Source of the DNA: Microbulbifer hainanensis
GTDB taxonomy: Bacteria; Pseudomonadota; Gammaproteobacteria; Pseudomonadales; Cellvibrionaceae
Direction: 5' to 3'
DNA length: 37,116 bases
Assembly: GCF_014904735.1 (NCBI RefSeq)
Contig: NZ_JACZCR010000041.1
Location: 1 to 37,116, forward strand
The notes under the pieces were generated by a model that was given only the letters and a program-made list of their open reading frames with translations, did no database searches and was not told the origin of the DNA. The translations under genes were made by a program, and so were the position numbers. Shown in pieces: positions 16,962 to 25,405 of this stretch. Positions within the stretch are counted from its first letter, which is position 1. Every line of letters starts with the position of its first letter.

Positions 16962-17510
16962 TCAGTGGACAACCACTTTTTCGCGATTGCCGTCAGACAG
17001 CAGATACCTTTTGATATAGGGCTTGTGTGTGTAGAGGATGTCGCTGGGCAGGTCATCCTTGGAGAAAAACCGGTATTCCGCCACCTCCCCGTCGCGCAGC
17101 GTGATGTCGCGGCTCTTTAATTCTCCGCGAATCGCAATGTCGACCACGCGCGAATTGGGAATCTTGTGAACCTCGAGCACTTCAATGTTTTCCAGCCCAA
17201 TGCCCAGTTCCTCGCGCAGTTCCCGCTGGGCAGACTGTTTAAAGGACTCGTTCTTGTTTACCCAGCCGCCGGGCAGGCCCCACTTGTCCTGATAGGAATG
17301 CTTGACCAGCAGCAGCTGTCCATTGTTTTCGACAAAATAGACCATGCCGATCAGGAACTTGTCACTGACCGCATAGGAGATGTCCCAGCGGATGTCCGGG
17401 GGCAGAATCTTGTAGAGGCTGTATTTCAGGCTCGGGAAAAGAACAAAGGCGCTTGCCGAAAGCAGGGCGAAAAGCAGAAGACCTTTAAAAACTTTCTTGA
17501 GACTACGCAT
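16962..17510 (-). CDS. Nudix hydrolase with N-terminal membrane anchor
   Basis: This 182-residue protein has one hydrophobic segment near residues 9-28 (GLLLFALLSASAFVLFPSL) followed by a Nudix domain. The Nudix box is complete: GGWVNKNES...QRELREELGI near residues 81-102, including the metal-binding REEL. Preceding KHSYQDKWGLPGG is typical of ADP-ribose / NDP-sugar class enzymes. The anchor places the domain either against the inner face or in the periplasm; topology is unclear, and few Nudix proteins carry such a segment. The ATG at 17510 is the only start that includes the anchor. Confidence 0.85.
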   Translation of the reverse strand: MRSLKKVFKGLLLFALLSASAFVLFPSLKYSLYKILPPDIRWDISYAVSDKFLIGMVYFVENNGQLLLVKHSYQDKWGLPGGWVNKNESFKQSAQRELREELGIGLENIEVLEVHKIPNSRVVDIAIRGELKSRDITLRDGEVAEYRFFSKDDLPSDILYTHKPYIKRYLLSDGNREKVVVH

Positions 17511-17870
17511 TCAGAACACGGCTTTAAAAGTGTACCGGCTGATAGTGGCATTTTGTACAAAGTGATGGAAGTCCTTCGTCACCAAATTGACCGCCCAGAG
17601 GGAACGCCTCTACCCGAAGTGCCATCGGCTGCGCCACGAGGTCTTTTTCCGCGCCACTTGGGGCTGTCTCAGGGGAATCCCGGTGTTGACCCGCTCGGTG
17701 ATCGATCCAGGGAGCGGACAAAGGGCTCTTATTTAGCCAATAGTTATGATGTATATGAAGATGTCCACTTATAGGCTAGGGCTATCATGCCGAGTTAAAA
17801 AATCCATTTAACCGTGCGGGAGCACTGCCTTAGTCTTCGGTGTCATGAAAGAACAAGCCGGGAGGCCACC
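17511..17870. other. Stretch without a convincing gene between the Nudix gene and the small GTG frame
   Basis: Open frames here are overlaps of opposite-strand composition and have no family features. The segment may carry the Nudix promoter on the minus strand. Confidence 0.45.
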
Positions 17871-18020
17871 GTGAAAACCATCGCATCCATATTGAAGAAA
17901 CCCGCAGCCAGCAGAGCCGATAAGCCAGCCGCTGGAAACCCAGCGGCTGGAACCGAATGCAATTACGCCGACAACTACTACGGAGACCAGGTGTGCGTAC
18001 TGCGCCGCGCCGGCCGTTGA
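17871..18020 (+). CDS. Possible small protein of about 49 residues
   Basis: A GTG at 17871 preceded by GGGAGG opens a short frame starting (M)KTIASILKKPAASRADKP and ending CNYADNYYGDQVCVLRRAGR. Two Cys residues and three Tyr residues cluster in the last 25. The middle repeat (PAAGNPAAG) is encoded by an 11-base inverted repeat, so it may be a hairpin rather than a gene. It is opposite in direction to the neighbouring operon. No family recognised. Confidence 0.3.
   Translation: MKTIASILKKPAASRADKPAAGNPAAGTECNYADNYYGDQVCVLRRAGR
17925..17950. terminator. Perfect 11-base inverted repeat downstream of the Mo-subunit gene
   Basis: CCAGCCGCTGG, loop AAAC, CCAGCGGCTGG. It is about 115 bases after the stop of the molybdopterin subunit and could end that operon; it lacks a U-tract. 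Confidence 0.45.
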
Positions 18021-18064
18021 GCCGCTCGATCTACTGATCGTTGAAGTGCAGAGGGCAGGCCTGC

Positions 18065-20377
18065 TTATGCAGTGTCTGTTTTTGTCTGCAGCGCCTCGCG
18101 TATGGCGTCGGCGCGGATGGGCAGCTCGCGCATGCGAACCCCCACCGCGGCGAAAATAGCGTTGGCAACCGCCGGGGCAACCACAGTCGTGGCGGGTTCG
18201 CCGAGGCCGACGGCCGTTTCCGTACTGTCGATAAACGCAATTTCGATTTCCGGAATATCGCGCATGCGCAGCGGTGTATAGGTATTGAGGTTGGTATCGA
18301 CGACGCCGCCATTTTCGAAGTGGGTGCCCTCGTGCAGCGCCATGCTTAGGCCCCACAGGGAAGCCCCTTCCACCTGGGCGCGGGCACCGTCCGGATGCAC
18401 GATGGTACCGGCGTCGGTGACCAGCGTGAGCTTTTCCACTGTCGGGCGGCCGGTCTCGCGATCGACGTGAACCCTGGCCACGCAGGCTGTCCAGGTAGGC
18501 ATGTTGCGCTCCTGTCCGTAGGAGGTGGACACGCCCAGCCCGGTGTCTGTGGGCATCTGGCTGCCCCATCCGGACATTTCGCGCACCCGCCGCAGCACAT
18601 TGGCCTGCCGTGCGGCACCGCCCACGGAATTGGGCGCGGAGCCCGCGTTTTTGCCCACGGCTTTCAGTCGTGACAGGCGGAACTCGACCGGGTCCTGTCC
18701 CGCCTTGTGGGCCGCCTCGTCCATTGCGCTTTCCAGTGCCCAGTTTACCCAGCCGGATCCAACGGAACGGAGCCAGCCCGGGCGGAAGGTGGCATTGGCC
18801 AGGTCGTTGGAGATGGCCCTGAGGCGATTGCTGCCGACGCTGTACCAGTGCAATGCGCCCTGAATGGCGAAGGGGTCGTACTTGCCACCGGATATGCCGT
18901 CCGCGAGGAAAGAGGGCGCCATCACCTGGGTGGGCCAGCCGGCCGCGGCATGGTGCTCCATACCGGTGACTTCGCCCTCGGCATTGAATGCGAAGCGGAC
19001 GCGTTGTGCCGACGGCGAGCGCAGCGAGTCGAAACGCATGTCGTCCTCTCGGGTCAGCACCATTTTGACCGGGCGACCCAGTGCCTTTGCCGCCAGCGCG
19101 GCGGGAACGGTGTAGTCGCCGTTCAGTCGCCGCCCGAAGCCGCCGCCGAGCATATAGGTGCGCAAGACGACCTTGTCTTCGGAAACACCGAGGGCCTTGG
19201 CGAGTACCGGCAGGATCAGGGATTGCCACTGGTTGCCGGTATGGATCTCCCAGCGGCCATCTTTCTCCAGTGCCAGCGCATTGACCGGTTCCAGCTGGAA
19301 ATGCAGCACGCCGTGGGTAATGTATTCCTGCTGCAGAATGCTTTCGGCCTCGGTAAAGGCTTTTGTCACGTTGCCGTCATCCACCACCACAACACCGGTT
19401 TCCGGCTTGTCGATGAGCGCAAAACCGTGATCGATCAGCGCCTGCTCATCCACGTTGGCCGTATCTCCCGGCGTCCAGTCCACCTTGATTTGGTCTACCG
19501 CGGTGGTGGCGGCGTGGAAGCTGTCGGCAATCACCATGGCCCAGCCCTGGACGGTTTCCGTCGGGTCTTCCAGCTGGATCGTCTGCAGGTAGCCGGGGAT
19601 TTTGCGGGCGGCGCTGTCGTCGATTTTACCGATGGTAGAGCCGTAGCGGGTGGGCGGTATGATCGGCCGAGCGTAGACCATGCCGTCCACTTTGGCGTCC
19701 AGCCCATACAGCGCCTCGCCGTTGGTTTTGCTGGGGATGTCCAGCGCGCGGGTATCCTTGCCGATGGCCCGGCGCTCGGAGGCCGGTTTGATCGGCATTT
19801 TTTTCAGCTCTTCGTCACTGAAACTGCGGCTGATTTGTCCGTCACTGACGAGCTCGGCGTAACTGATCGATTTGTCACCGGCAATCACCCGACTGTTGCG
19901 GGCCTTGCACTGGTCGGCAGGTACGCCCAGGCGTTTGGCGGCTTCCTCGATCAGGGCAATCCGCCCCGCGGCACCGGCGTGGCTCAGCGGCGTGAAACTC
20001 TGCCATACCGACCAGCTGCCACCGGTCACCATGTAACCCCACTTCGGGTCGCTGTCGACATAGCGCAGGGATACCTTGTCCCAGTCGGCTTCCAGTTCGT
20101 CGGTTACGATGCGGGCGAGGGCTGTGCCAATGTGCTGACCCATCTCCGCCCTGGTGATGTTGACGATAATGCTTCCGTCCTTGTTCACCTGAAACCAGAT
20201 CGTGGGTTCGAAAGCACCCTCGGCCACTGCCGTCGTGGGATCGGCCAAGCTGAGGGGCGAGCGCGTGAACGCCAGGGTCAGGCCAACACTGGTCATACCG
20301 ATGATAAACCCGCGGCGGCTGAGCGAGAGGGGCTCGTCTGTCGTTGGGGCGGTTTTGTCCGTGAGAAACTTAAGCAT
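18065..20377 (-). CDS. Molybdopterin-binding subunit of a xanthine-dehydrogenase-family enzyme (IorB/aldehyde dehydrogenase type)
   Basis: This 770-residue large subunit starts at ATG 20377, which is 8 bases after GGAGG (another ATG at 20383 is too close). Residues 18-40 hold a twin-arginine signal (SLSRRGFIIGMTSVGLTLAF), so the folded cofactor-loaded enzyme is probably exported by Tat. Molybdopterin-contact segments include GGGFGRRL near 400 and TFRPGWLRSVGSGW near 530; the catalytic Glu is in GLGEPATTVVAPAVANAIF near 735. It belongs with the 2Fe-2S gene (overlap of 8 bases) and the cytochrome c gene upstream. Substrate is probably an aldehyde or N-heterocycle, judged by family only. Maturation genes are not in the window. 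Confidence 0.9.
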   Translation of the reverse strand: MLKFLTDKTAPTTDEPLSLSRRGFIIGMTSVGLTLAFTRSPLSLADPTTAVAEGAFEPTIWFQVNKDGSIIVNITRAEMGQHIGTALARIVTDELEADWDKVSLRYVDSDPKWGYMVTGGSWSVWQSFTPLSHAGAAGRIALIEEAAKRLGVPADQCKARNSRVIAGDKSISYAELVSDGQISRSFSDEELKKMPIKPASERRAIGKDTRALDIPSKTNGEALYGLDAKVDGMVYARPIIPPTRYGSTIGKIDDSAARKIPGYLQTIQLEDPTETVQGWAMVIADSFHAATTAVDQIKVDWTPGDTANVDEQALIDHGFALIDKPETGVVVVDDGNVTKAFTEAESILQQEYITHGVLHFQLEPVNALALEKDGRWEIHTGNQWQSLILPVLAKALGVSEDKVVLRTYMLGGGFGRRLNGDYTVPAALAAKALGRPVKMVLTREDDMRFDSLRSPSAQRVRFAFNAEGEVTGMEHHAAAGWPTQVMAPSFLADGISGGKYDPFAIQGALHWYSVGSNRLRAISNDLANATFRPGWLRSVGSGWVNWALESAMDEAAHKAGQDPVEFRLSRLKAVGKNAGSAPNSVGGAARQANVLRRVREMSGWGSQMPTDTGLGVSTSYGQERNMPTWTACVARVHVDRETGRPTVEKLTLVTDAGTIVHPDGARAQVEGASLWGLSMALHEGTHFENGGVVDTNLNTYTPLRMRDIPEIEIAFIDSTETAVGLGEPATTVVAPAVANAIFAAVGVRMRELPIRADAIREALQTKTDTA

Positions 20378-20870
20378 GGCCATTTCCTCCCGCCGCCCCT
20401 TCGGCGGCGTCCGCCTGCATATTGCCAGCGGCTATCTTGATCGCCTCGCGGATGCGTAGATAAGCCATACAGCGGCACAGGTTTCCGCTCATTATCTGGT
20501 CGATCTGGTCATCGGTGGGATTGGGGAATTCCCGTAACATGGCGGCGGCCTGCATGATCTGTCCGGGCTGGCAATAGCCGCACTGGGGCGTCTGCGCTTC
20601 GACCCAGGCCTGCTGAAGCGGGTGATTGCCACCTTGAGTCAGCCCCTCGATGGTCGTGACAGCGGTTCCGGCAATGCTGCCCACGGGAGTAATGCACGAG
20701 CGTGTCGCGCGGCCGTTGATGTGTACGGTGCAGGCGCCGCACATTCCGATACCGCATCCGAATTTGGTGCCCGTCAGTCCGACGTCGTCGCGGATTACCC
20801 AGAGCAGCGGTGTGTCTTCCGGCACATCTACTGTTGTGGCCTTCCCGTTGATCTGAAATTGAATCGGCAT
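20370..20870 (-). CDS. 2Fe-2S subunit of the molybdenum hydroxylase (IorA type)
   Basis: This 166-residue electron-transfer subunit has the plant-ferredoxin-type cluster motif CGIGMCGACTVHINGRATRSC near residues 38-59. The second, helical cluster site CGYCQPGQIM plus CRCMAYLRI is near 96-145. The arrangement is the standard one for xanthine-dehydrogenase-family small subunits. It has no signal of its own and is probably carried out with the Tat-bearing large subunit, which is common in this family. GGGAG precedes the ATG. It sits between the cytochrome and molybdopterin genes in one operon. Confidence 0.93.
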   Translation of the reverse strand: MPIQFQINGKATTVDVPEDTPLLWVIRDDVGLTGTKFGCGIGMCGACTVHINGRATRSCITPVGSIAGTAVTTIEGLTQGGNHPLQQAWVEAQTPQCGYCQPGQIMQAAAMLREFPNPTDDQIDQIMSGNLCRCMAYLRIREAIKIAAGNMQADAAEGAAGGNGHA

Positions 20871-20912
20871 GTGTGCTCCCGCCCCGCAGGGGATCTGGAA
20901 ATAGGGATCCGG

Positions 20913-22187
20913 TTAATTCTGCAACTGTCGCAGGTCCTTGAGACGCTCATGGACATCGCTCCAGGGCGGACGACCCGCGCGGCTGCGCAGGAATTCCGCC
21001 AGGTTCGCAATGTCGTCGTCGCTGAATGTCGCGAAGGCCGGCATGACAATGCCCGGTGTACCCTCGTTGGCGGCCACGCCCTGCAGGGTTACTCGCAGCA
21101 GATTACTGGGATCGTCAGCGGTGACGGCGCTGTTGAGGCTCAACTCCGCCCGCAGTGCCCGCGGATTTTCCGGTGCATTGAAGTGACAGGCAGCGCAGGC
21201 GGAAATATAGAGTTCTTCACCGCGGCTGCGATTGGTCGCCACGCGCTGGTGCGCGGCTTCTATCAGTTTGGCTGCCTCGTTTTTTTCTCCGCCGACTGTG
21301 CTCTGTCCGCCCAGCGTGGCCAGGTAAGCGGCCATTGCGCGGATATCTTTATCGGGCGCCACCTTTAGCCCCTTGTGTACTACCTCTCCCATGGAGCCGA
21401 CGGCAGTCCCCTGGTAATCACTCTGGCCGGTGCGCAGATAGGCATACAGGCTTTTCTCGTCCCAGTGCACCGGAACCGGCTGGCTGGCATCGAGGGCCGG
21501 TGCATACCAGTTATCGACCAGGGCGCCGGCGTAGGCTTTGTCTTTCTTTTCCGCACCGAACGCATTGCGTGGGGAGTGGCAGGCAGTGCAATGCCCCAGG
21601 CCTTCGGCCAGGTAGGCGCCTCGATTCCACTCGGCGCTGCGTTCGGGGTCCGGCTGTAGCGGCTCGTCATCGAAAAACAGCAACTGCCAGCCCCACTGGA
21701 GAAAGCGCAGATTGAAGGGAAAGCGGAGTTCATTCTCCGGAGGCTCTTGAGCAATTGGTTCCAGGCTCATCAGGTAGGCGTAGAGCGCGTCCAGATCCTC
21801 ATCGGTAATGTTCTTGAAGTGGGTATAGGGAAAGGCCGGGTAGAGATAGGAGCCGTCCGCAGCCACACCCTTGCGCATCGCACGTATGAAGGCTTCCCGC
21901 GACCAGTCGCCGATGCCGGTTTCCTTGTCCGGCGTGATATTCGCGGAGTAGAGGGTGCCGAAATCCGTAGGGAAATCGAGACCGCCGGCATAGGGCTTAT
22001 CGAGGCTGGCCGTATGGCAGGTGGCGCAATTGCCAATGCCGGCCAGGATTCTGCCGTGTTCTACCTGCTCCGGAGTCGATGTGGGGGTGACATTGTCTTC
22101 GCTGGCATCCAGCGGGGTCTGCCAAATCGCGAGGCAAAGCCACCCGGTGAGAATGGCCAGGATTGTAATTGTTAGCGATTTAACCAC
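20913..22187 (-). CDS. Triheme cytochrome c subunit of the dehydrogenase
   Basis: Starting at GTG 22187 (GGGAG upstream) the protein has 424 residues. It opens with a hydrophobic signal/anchor (SLTITILAILTGWLCLAIW). Three CxxCH sites follow in order: NCATCHTAS, HCTACHSPR and ACAACHFNA, near residues 52, 198 and 330. This is the layout of cytochrome subunits of membrane-bound alcohol/aldehyde dehydrogenases. It should pass electrons from the molybdenum enzyme to the respiratory chain on the periplasmic side. It is first in the three-gene operon. The open frame extends 49 codons further upstream but that part has no signal-peptide character. Confidence 0.92.
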   Translation of the reverse strand: MVKSLTITILAILTGWLCLAIWQTPLDASEDNVTPTSTPEQVEHGRILAGIGNCATCHTASLDKPYAGGLDFPTDFGTLYSANITPDKETGIGDWSREAFIRAMRKGVAADGSYLYPAFPYTHFKNITDEDLDALYAYLMSLEPIAQEPPENELRFPFNLRFLQWGWQLLFFDDEPLQPDPERSAEWNRGAYLAEGLGHCTACHSPRNAFGAEKKDKAYAGALVDNWYAPALDASQPVPVHWDEKSLYAYLRTGQSDYQGTAVGSMGEVVHKGLKVAPDKDIRAMAAYLATLGGQSTVGGEKNEAAKLIEAAHQRVATNRSRGEELYISACAACHFNAPENPRALRAELSLNSAVTADDPSNLLRVTLQGVAANEGTPGIVMPAFATFSDDDIANLAEFLRSRAGRPPWSDVHERLKDLRQLQN

Positions 22188-22532
22188 TGCGGGAACTCCC
22201 TGGGCTAAGACGGAACAGGATTCCGCAAGAATTATTGGGTGAACGCAAATGGCCGACCCCGGTAGAGCAGGGGGCAAATACGCGGCCGGATACCGACTTG
22301 AACGGGCCAGCAAATGGAGCGGAATCCACGTCACGTTATAGCACTTACCGTGCAGGACAGAGCACAGTGGGAAAAAAGTGTGGGATAAAGGGCGCCAGAA
22401 ACCTCTACTTATTGTAGAAACGGGAGGATCCGCAATGAGATGGGTTGATTTAATCGCCGGTCGGTAGGTGATATGGGCCTTGCGGCCAAAAGCGTGAAAA
22501 GGCGCGCCAGTGGTATGGAGCTGGTATTTAGA
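22188..22532. other. Intergenic region upstream of the dehydrogenase operon
   Basis: It presumably contains the operon promoter (minus strand). I see no gene; a ten-codon ATG frame after GGGAGG near 22436 is too short to support. Confidence 0.5.
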
Positions 22533-22567
22533 GGACAGGGCGCATATATTCGCACACAGCCCTGTCC
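22533..22567 (-). terminator. Hairpin after the YdeI-family gene
   Basis: GGACAGGGC and GCCCTGTCC form a perfect 9-base stem with a 17-base loop, beginning a few bases after the YdeI stop. The following run TCTAAAT is only weakly U-rich. Confidence 0.5.
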
Positions 22568-22573
22568 ACGCGA

Positions 22574-23164
22574 TTAGCGATCATTCAAGCCCTTGCCGTC
22601 GAGGATCTTTTGCATATGTTTCTCGATCCTGGAAGTGCGGGTTCTTGACTGCTTGGCAGCGGAAAAATAGAGCAGATAGCCTCTCTGGCGCCCGGGCGTC
22701 AGATTGAAGAAGGCGTCCTTGAAATCCGGGCTTTCTGCCATCTTGATCTGCAGCTCTTCCGGAATCTCGAAATCACTGGTTTCCTTGAATTCCACCTTCA
22801 AGCCGGCCTTTTCCACCTCGGCAGCCTCTTGCAGGTATGCTTTCAGGGTCTTTTCCAGCTGGCCGATTTCCTGTGTGCTCCTGAACGGAATACGGCGGGC
22901 CGACTGTGTGTTTTCGCCTGGCTTTTCCAGAATGCCCGCGGGATCCTTCAACAGTGCTCCCTTGGGAAACAAAATCGCACAGAAATCCTTGAATCCCTGC
23001 AATATCGCGATATTGCTGTTCTGTGACGTGTAGCAGGGTTTGCCCCATTTCAATTCTTCGGTCAGCTGGCAGCCCAGTGCGATTGCTCTCAGCATCTTGA
23101 GCTCGCCTTGCCATTTTCCGGACTTGTCCAGAAATCTATCGATATTGGGGTTTCTGTTATCCAT
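22574..23164 (-). CDS. YdeI-family (DUF1801/OmdA-type) protein
   Basis: This protein has 196 residues from ATG 23164. The first part is DUF1801-like: ELKWGKPCYTSQNSNIAILQGFKDFCAILFPKG, with RRIPFRSTQEI near residue 95. The last part contains IPEELQIKMAESPDFKDAFFNLTPGRQRGYLLYFSAAKQSRTR, the YdeI/OmpD-associated signature. Characterised relatives are linked to polymyxin and stress tolerance, but a biochemical role is not known. A TTG frame start further upstream would overlap the preceding gene. Confidence 0.85.
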   Translation of the reverse strand: MDNRNPNIDRFLDKSGKWQGELKMLRAIALGCQLTEELKWGKPCYTSQNSNIAILQGFKDFCAILFPKGALLKDPAGILEKPGENTQSARRIPFRSTQEIGQLEKTLKAYLQEAAEVEKAGLKVEFKETSDFEIPEELQIKMAESPDFKDAFFNLTPGRQRGYLLYFSAAKQSRTRTSRIEKHMQKILDGKGLNDR

Positions 23165-23205
23165 TGTTTGACTACCAAAAATACGTTTATGTGTAGGACT
23201 TATGG

Positions 23206-23652
23206 TCAAATATCCTGCCAGGTATTTATCTGGTCGCGCAAGACTGTCTCGCCGGTTCTCGGATCTGTGAGTGTTACATTTTCAAGCGCTTGAATATGCC
23301 ATACTTTATTCTTTTTCGTCAGGACAGCAAGGATCACGGTGTCGATCTCATGTGGCCCGATTGGGTGAGCAGTGCCTGCTTTTAAACGACTCCAAAAATG
23401 TAGGATTACCACTCCTTCAGAAACGGGTTTGATATCAATCAGCTCATTCTCAAGCGTGGAATCACTATATATCGTTTTATGAATCGGATCGTGGAGAGCG
23501 ACTATCTCATCAATTCCTTGAACATAGTGCCCAAAACGGTTCACGAAGGTGGCATCGTCATCGAATAGGCTACCGAGCGCTTTAATGTCGTGTGCATTCC
23601 AGGCTGCCTGGAATAAAACAGGCACATCTTCAGGTTTATTTATAGTGGTCAT
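23206..23652 (-). CDS. SgcJ/EcaC-family NTF2-like protein
   Basis: This 148-residue single-domain protein has the NTF2/SnoaL fold pattern: PVLFQAAWNAHDIKALGSLFDDDATFVNRFG at the start, IDEIVALHDPIHKTIYSDS in the middle, then the beta strands of the sheet ending WHIQALENVTLTDPRTGE. The family includes pocket-forming hydroxysteroid-isomerase-like proteins; substrate unknown. It lies just upstream of the YdeI gene in the same direction (42 bases) and may share its transcript. Confidence 0.8.
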   Translation of the reverse strand: MTTINKPEDVPVLFQAAWNAHDIKALGSLFDDDATFVNRFGHYVQGIDEIVALHDPIHKTIYSDSTLENELIDIKPVSEGVVILHFWSRLKAGTAHPIGPHEIDTVILAVLTKKNKVWHIQALENVTLTDPRTGETVLRDQINTWQDI

Positions 23653-23717
23653 AATCCTGCGACCTAAATGTATCTTTAAAAAGTGACAGTATCGCAGAGT
23701 GCGATTGCTGTAAGTTA

Positions 23718-24161
23718 TTACGCTTTATTGCCTTTGACTCGAATAAAGTAGACTGCTGTGGCGCCGATGGCGCATATCGAAGAAAACAGTAAGAAAAAAG
23801 CGCTCAAACCATAAACGCTAAAAAAGTTATTGAGCTTTGGTTTTAATGTCGGGCCAACCAATATAACTTTTACGTGGTCTCCTATGAAATAGGATTGTGG
23901 CCTGGTAGAAAGCTTTGACTTAAACCTCTTGGTCTCTGCAGTAGGTGAGTTGTACTCAATGATAGGCGTGTGGAGGCCGTCAGCCCCGGGAACACTATCG
24001 ACTACGATGCCATCCACAATTGGGTTTTGCGTGACCTGTCTATGCGAATACGAAAATGAGACAAAAAATAAGGTAAGTGCAACCAGGATCATCATTATGG
24101 CAATGGCCAAATGCACTTTGGGCCTGGGGCTCCAGCTCCAACTCCACCGCGATACAAACAT
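23718..24161 (-). CDS. DUF3592 membrane protein
   Basis: This 147-residue protein has two hydrophobic segments (about 16-35 and 115-138) flanking an extracytoplasmic small beta domain of about 75 residues. IVDGIVVDSVPGADGLHTPIIEY and YFIGDHVKVILVGPTLKPKLNNF match the DUF3592 pattern (strands before and after a GD.V.V turn). No function is established for the family. AT-rich compared with the neighbouring operon. Confidence 0.75.
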   Translation of the reverse strand: MFVSRWSWSWSPRPKVHLAIAIMMILVALTLFFVSFSYSHRQVTQNPIVDGIVVDSVPGADGLHTPIIEYNSPTAETKRFKSKLSTRPQSYFIGDHVKVILVGPTLKPKLNNFFSVYGLSAFFLLFSSICAIGATAVYFIRVKGNKA

Positions 24162-24371
24162 GTTTAATCCTTATAGTCGCGTAATTCTTGCTGGTGGTAA
24201 TTATGCATTACGACGTGCGCTGGGGCAGGTTACTTTACGTAGCTTTGTGTGAGAGTGCTAGCGTAGAGAGACGCACAAAGACGCACCAAAAAACACAAAG
24301 GAGCATAAAGTAAACTATCCCTCAGTGACGTCAGGTTGGGTGGCATGCTGCTTCGCAGAGCCTGGGTGTGT

Positions 24372-24758
24372 TCATTGGCCAGCAGGTGCTTGCCATAACT
24401 CGACCTTGTTCCCCTCGGGATCGATGACCCAGGCAAACTTGCCGTACTCAGAATCATCGATCTTGTCGAGGACATTGCATCCTTCCGTTTTGAGTGCCGC
24501 GACCACAGCGCGAAGGTCTTCAACGCGGTAGTTGACCATGAATGAGGCTCTGCTTGGAGCAAACTGGTCATTTTCCTCCGGGCCAATGGACCAGACTGTC
24601 GTTCCGTCTGTGGGCTGGCCATCCGAGTCGGTCCAGGTGAATGCGGTACCGCCCCATTCCTGAACATCGATACCGAGATGGCGCTTGTACCAAGCCTGCA
24701 GAGCAGGTGCATCCTTAGCCTTAAAGAAAATGCCGCCGATGCCGGTGACTCGCTTCAT
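24372..24758 (-). CDS. VOC-family (glyoxalase/bleomycin-resistance fold) protein
   Basis: This protein has 128 residues; ATG 24758 with GGAGG upstream was chosen over a TTG four codons earlier. One VOC module pair is present: GIGGIFFKAKDAPALQAWYKRHLG opens the first beta-alpha-beta-beta-beta unit, and MVNYRVEDLRAVVAALKTEGC the second. The C-terminal metal-ligand Glu lies in the typical IDPEGNKVELWQAP. Such proteins are metal-dependent lyases, dioxygenases or drug binders; the substrate is not predictable from sequence. The first His ligand position appears to be replaced by Gly, so catalysis is uncertain. Confidence 0.85.
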   Translation of the reverse strand: MKRVTGIGGIFFKAKDAPALQAWYKRHLGIDVQEWGGTAFTWTDSDGQPTDGTTVWSIGPEENDQFAPSRASFMVNYRVEDLRAVVAALKTEGCNVLDKIDDSEYGKFAWVIDPEGNKVELWQAPAGQ

Positions 24759-24848
24759 GTGAACCTCCAATGTCCCGTGTTTGATATGACGGTTGTCCTG
24801 CAGGGAATGGTTACCGTTACCCAGTATTGGTAACCAACTGCGGTCGCT

Positions 24849-25295
24849 TTATGGCTTGTTTTTAGGCGGTCTCGGCGTGGTCTGTGAAGAAGCTAGCTTC
24901 CATCCCTGTTCAGTTTTAACTGCCGATAACCCCTGGGTCATTTCAACGTTTTTTGATCCCAGCGCTAATCCGATTACTTGCGAGATAAATGCAACACTCC
25001 CATTTTCACGCACTGTTACATTGGTAATGGTGTAGGGTGGTGACATAACCTTCTTTTCAGGTGCGTAAAATTCCAGGAATGCCGAACGTTCGTCTACTTC
25101 ACCTTTGGGGGAAATTTCTACAAATTGGGGAGTCGTAATTTGTGCAAGTGAATCTTGGTCAAAAGTGAATTGTGCCTTTACGTAGTTTGCAGCAAGCAAT
25201 TTGATCTCTTCAGAGTCAGGGCTTTCCTTCGCAAAGGTTTGTAGGCTAAAAAGAATGCAACCAAAAGCCATTGTTATACGTACGACGGATTTCAT
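24849..25295 (-). CDS. Exported NTF2-like (DUF4440-type) protein
   Basis: This protein has 148 residues from ATG 25295 with AAGAGG upstream. Residues 1-22 form a signal peptide (hydrophobic ITMAFGCILFSL, cleavage near TFAKE), so it is periplasmic or secreted. The rest resembles NTF2-like DUF4440 proteins: EEIKLLAANYVKAQFTFDQDSLAQITTPQFVEISPKG, FLEFYAP, and GWKLASSQTTPR at the end. No enzyme activity is assigned. A GTTAGGC heptamer at 25311 directly upstream recalls an integron core, but no attC can be drawn around it. Confidence 0.7.
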   Translation of the reverse strand: MKSVVRITMAFGCILFSLQTFAKESPDSEEIKLLAANYVKAQFTFDQDSLAQITTPQFVEISPKGEVDERSAFLEFYAPEKKVMSPPYTITNVTVRENGSVAFISQVIGLALGSKNVEMTQGLSAVKTEQGWKLASSQTTPRPPKNKP

Positions 25296-25380
25296 ATAAG
25301 CCTCTTTCAGGTTAGGCAAGAATGGAGTTTCCTGTGATCAATAAGTTCTTATAGTTGTGTCGACAGTTATTACCAGACAG

Positions 25381-25405
25381 TAACCGTTATATCGTGGTGC
25401 TAACG
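25381..25405. repeat. Second copy of the array-1 head motif
   Basis: TAACcGTTATATCGTGGT followed by gctAACG matches 5875-5899 at 21 of 25 positions in the same orientation. Within it ACCGTTA and TAACGGT form a perfect 7-base inverted repeat. A hairpin (TTATCTG / CAGATAA) follows at 25414-25434. Meaning unknown. Confidence 0.4.

Noticed and set aside
18707..20440. 577-codon plus-strand frame opposite the molybdopterin subunit
   Set aside because: Antisense shadow of a well supported gene; no motif.
25311..25317. GTTAGGC core heptamer upstream of the NTF2-like gene
   Set aside because: No opposite core with pairing arms nearby, and it is in the wrong place for a cassette start.
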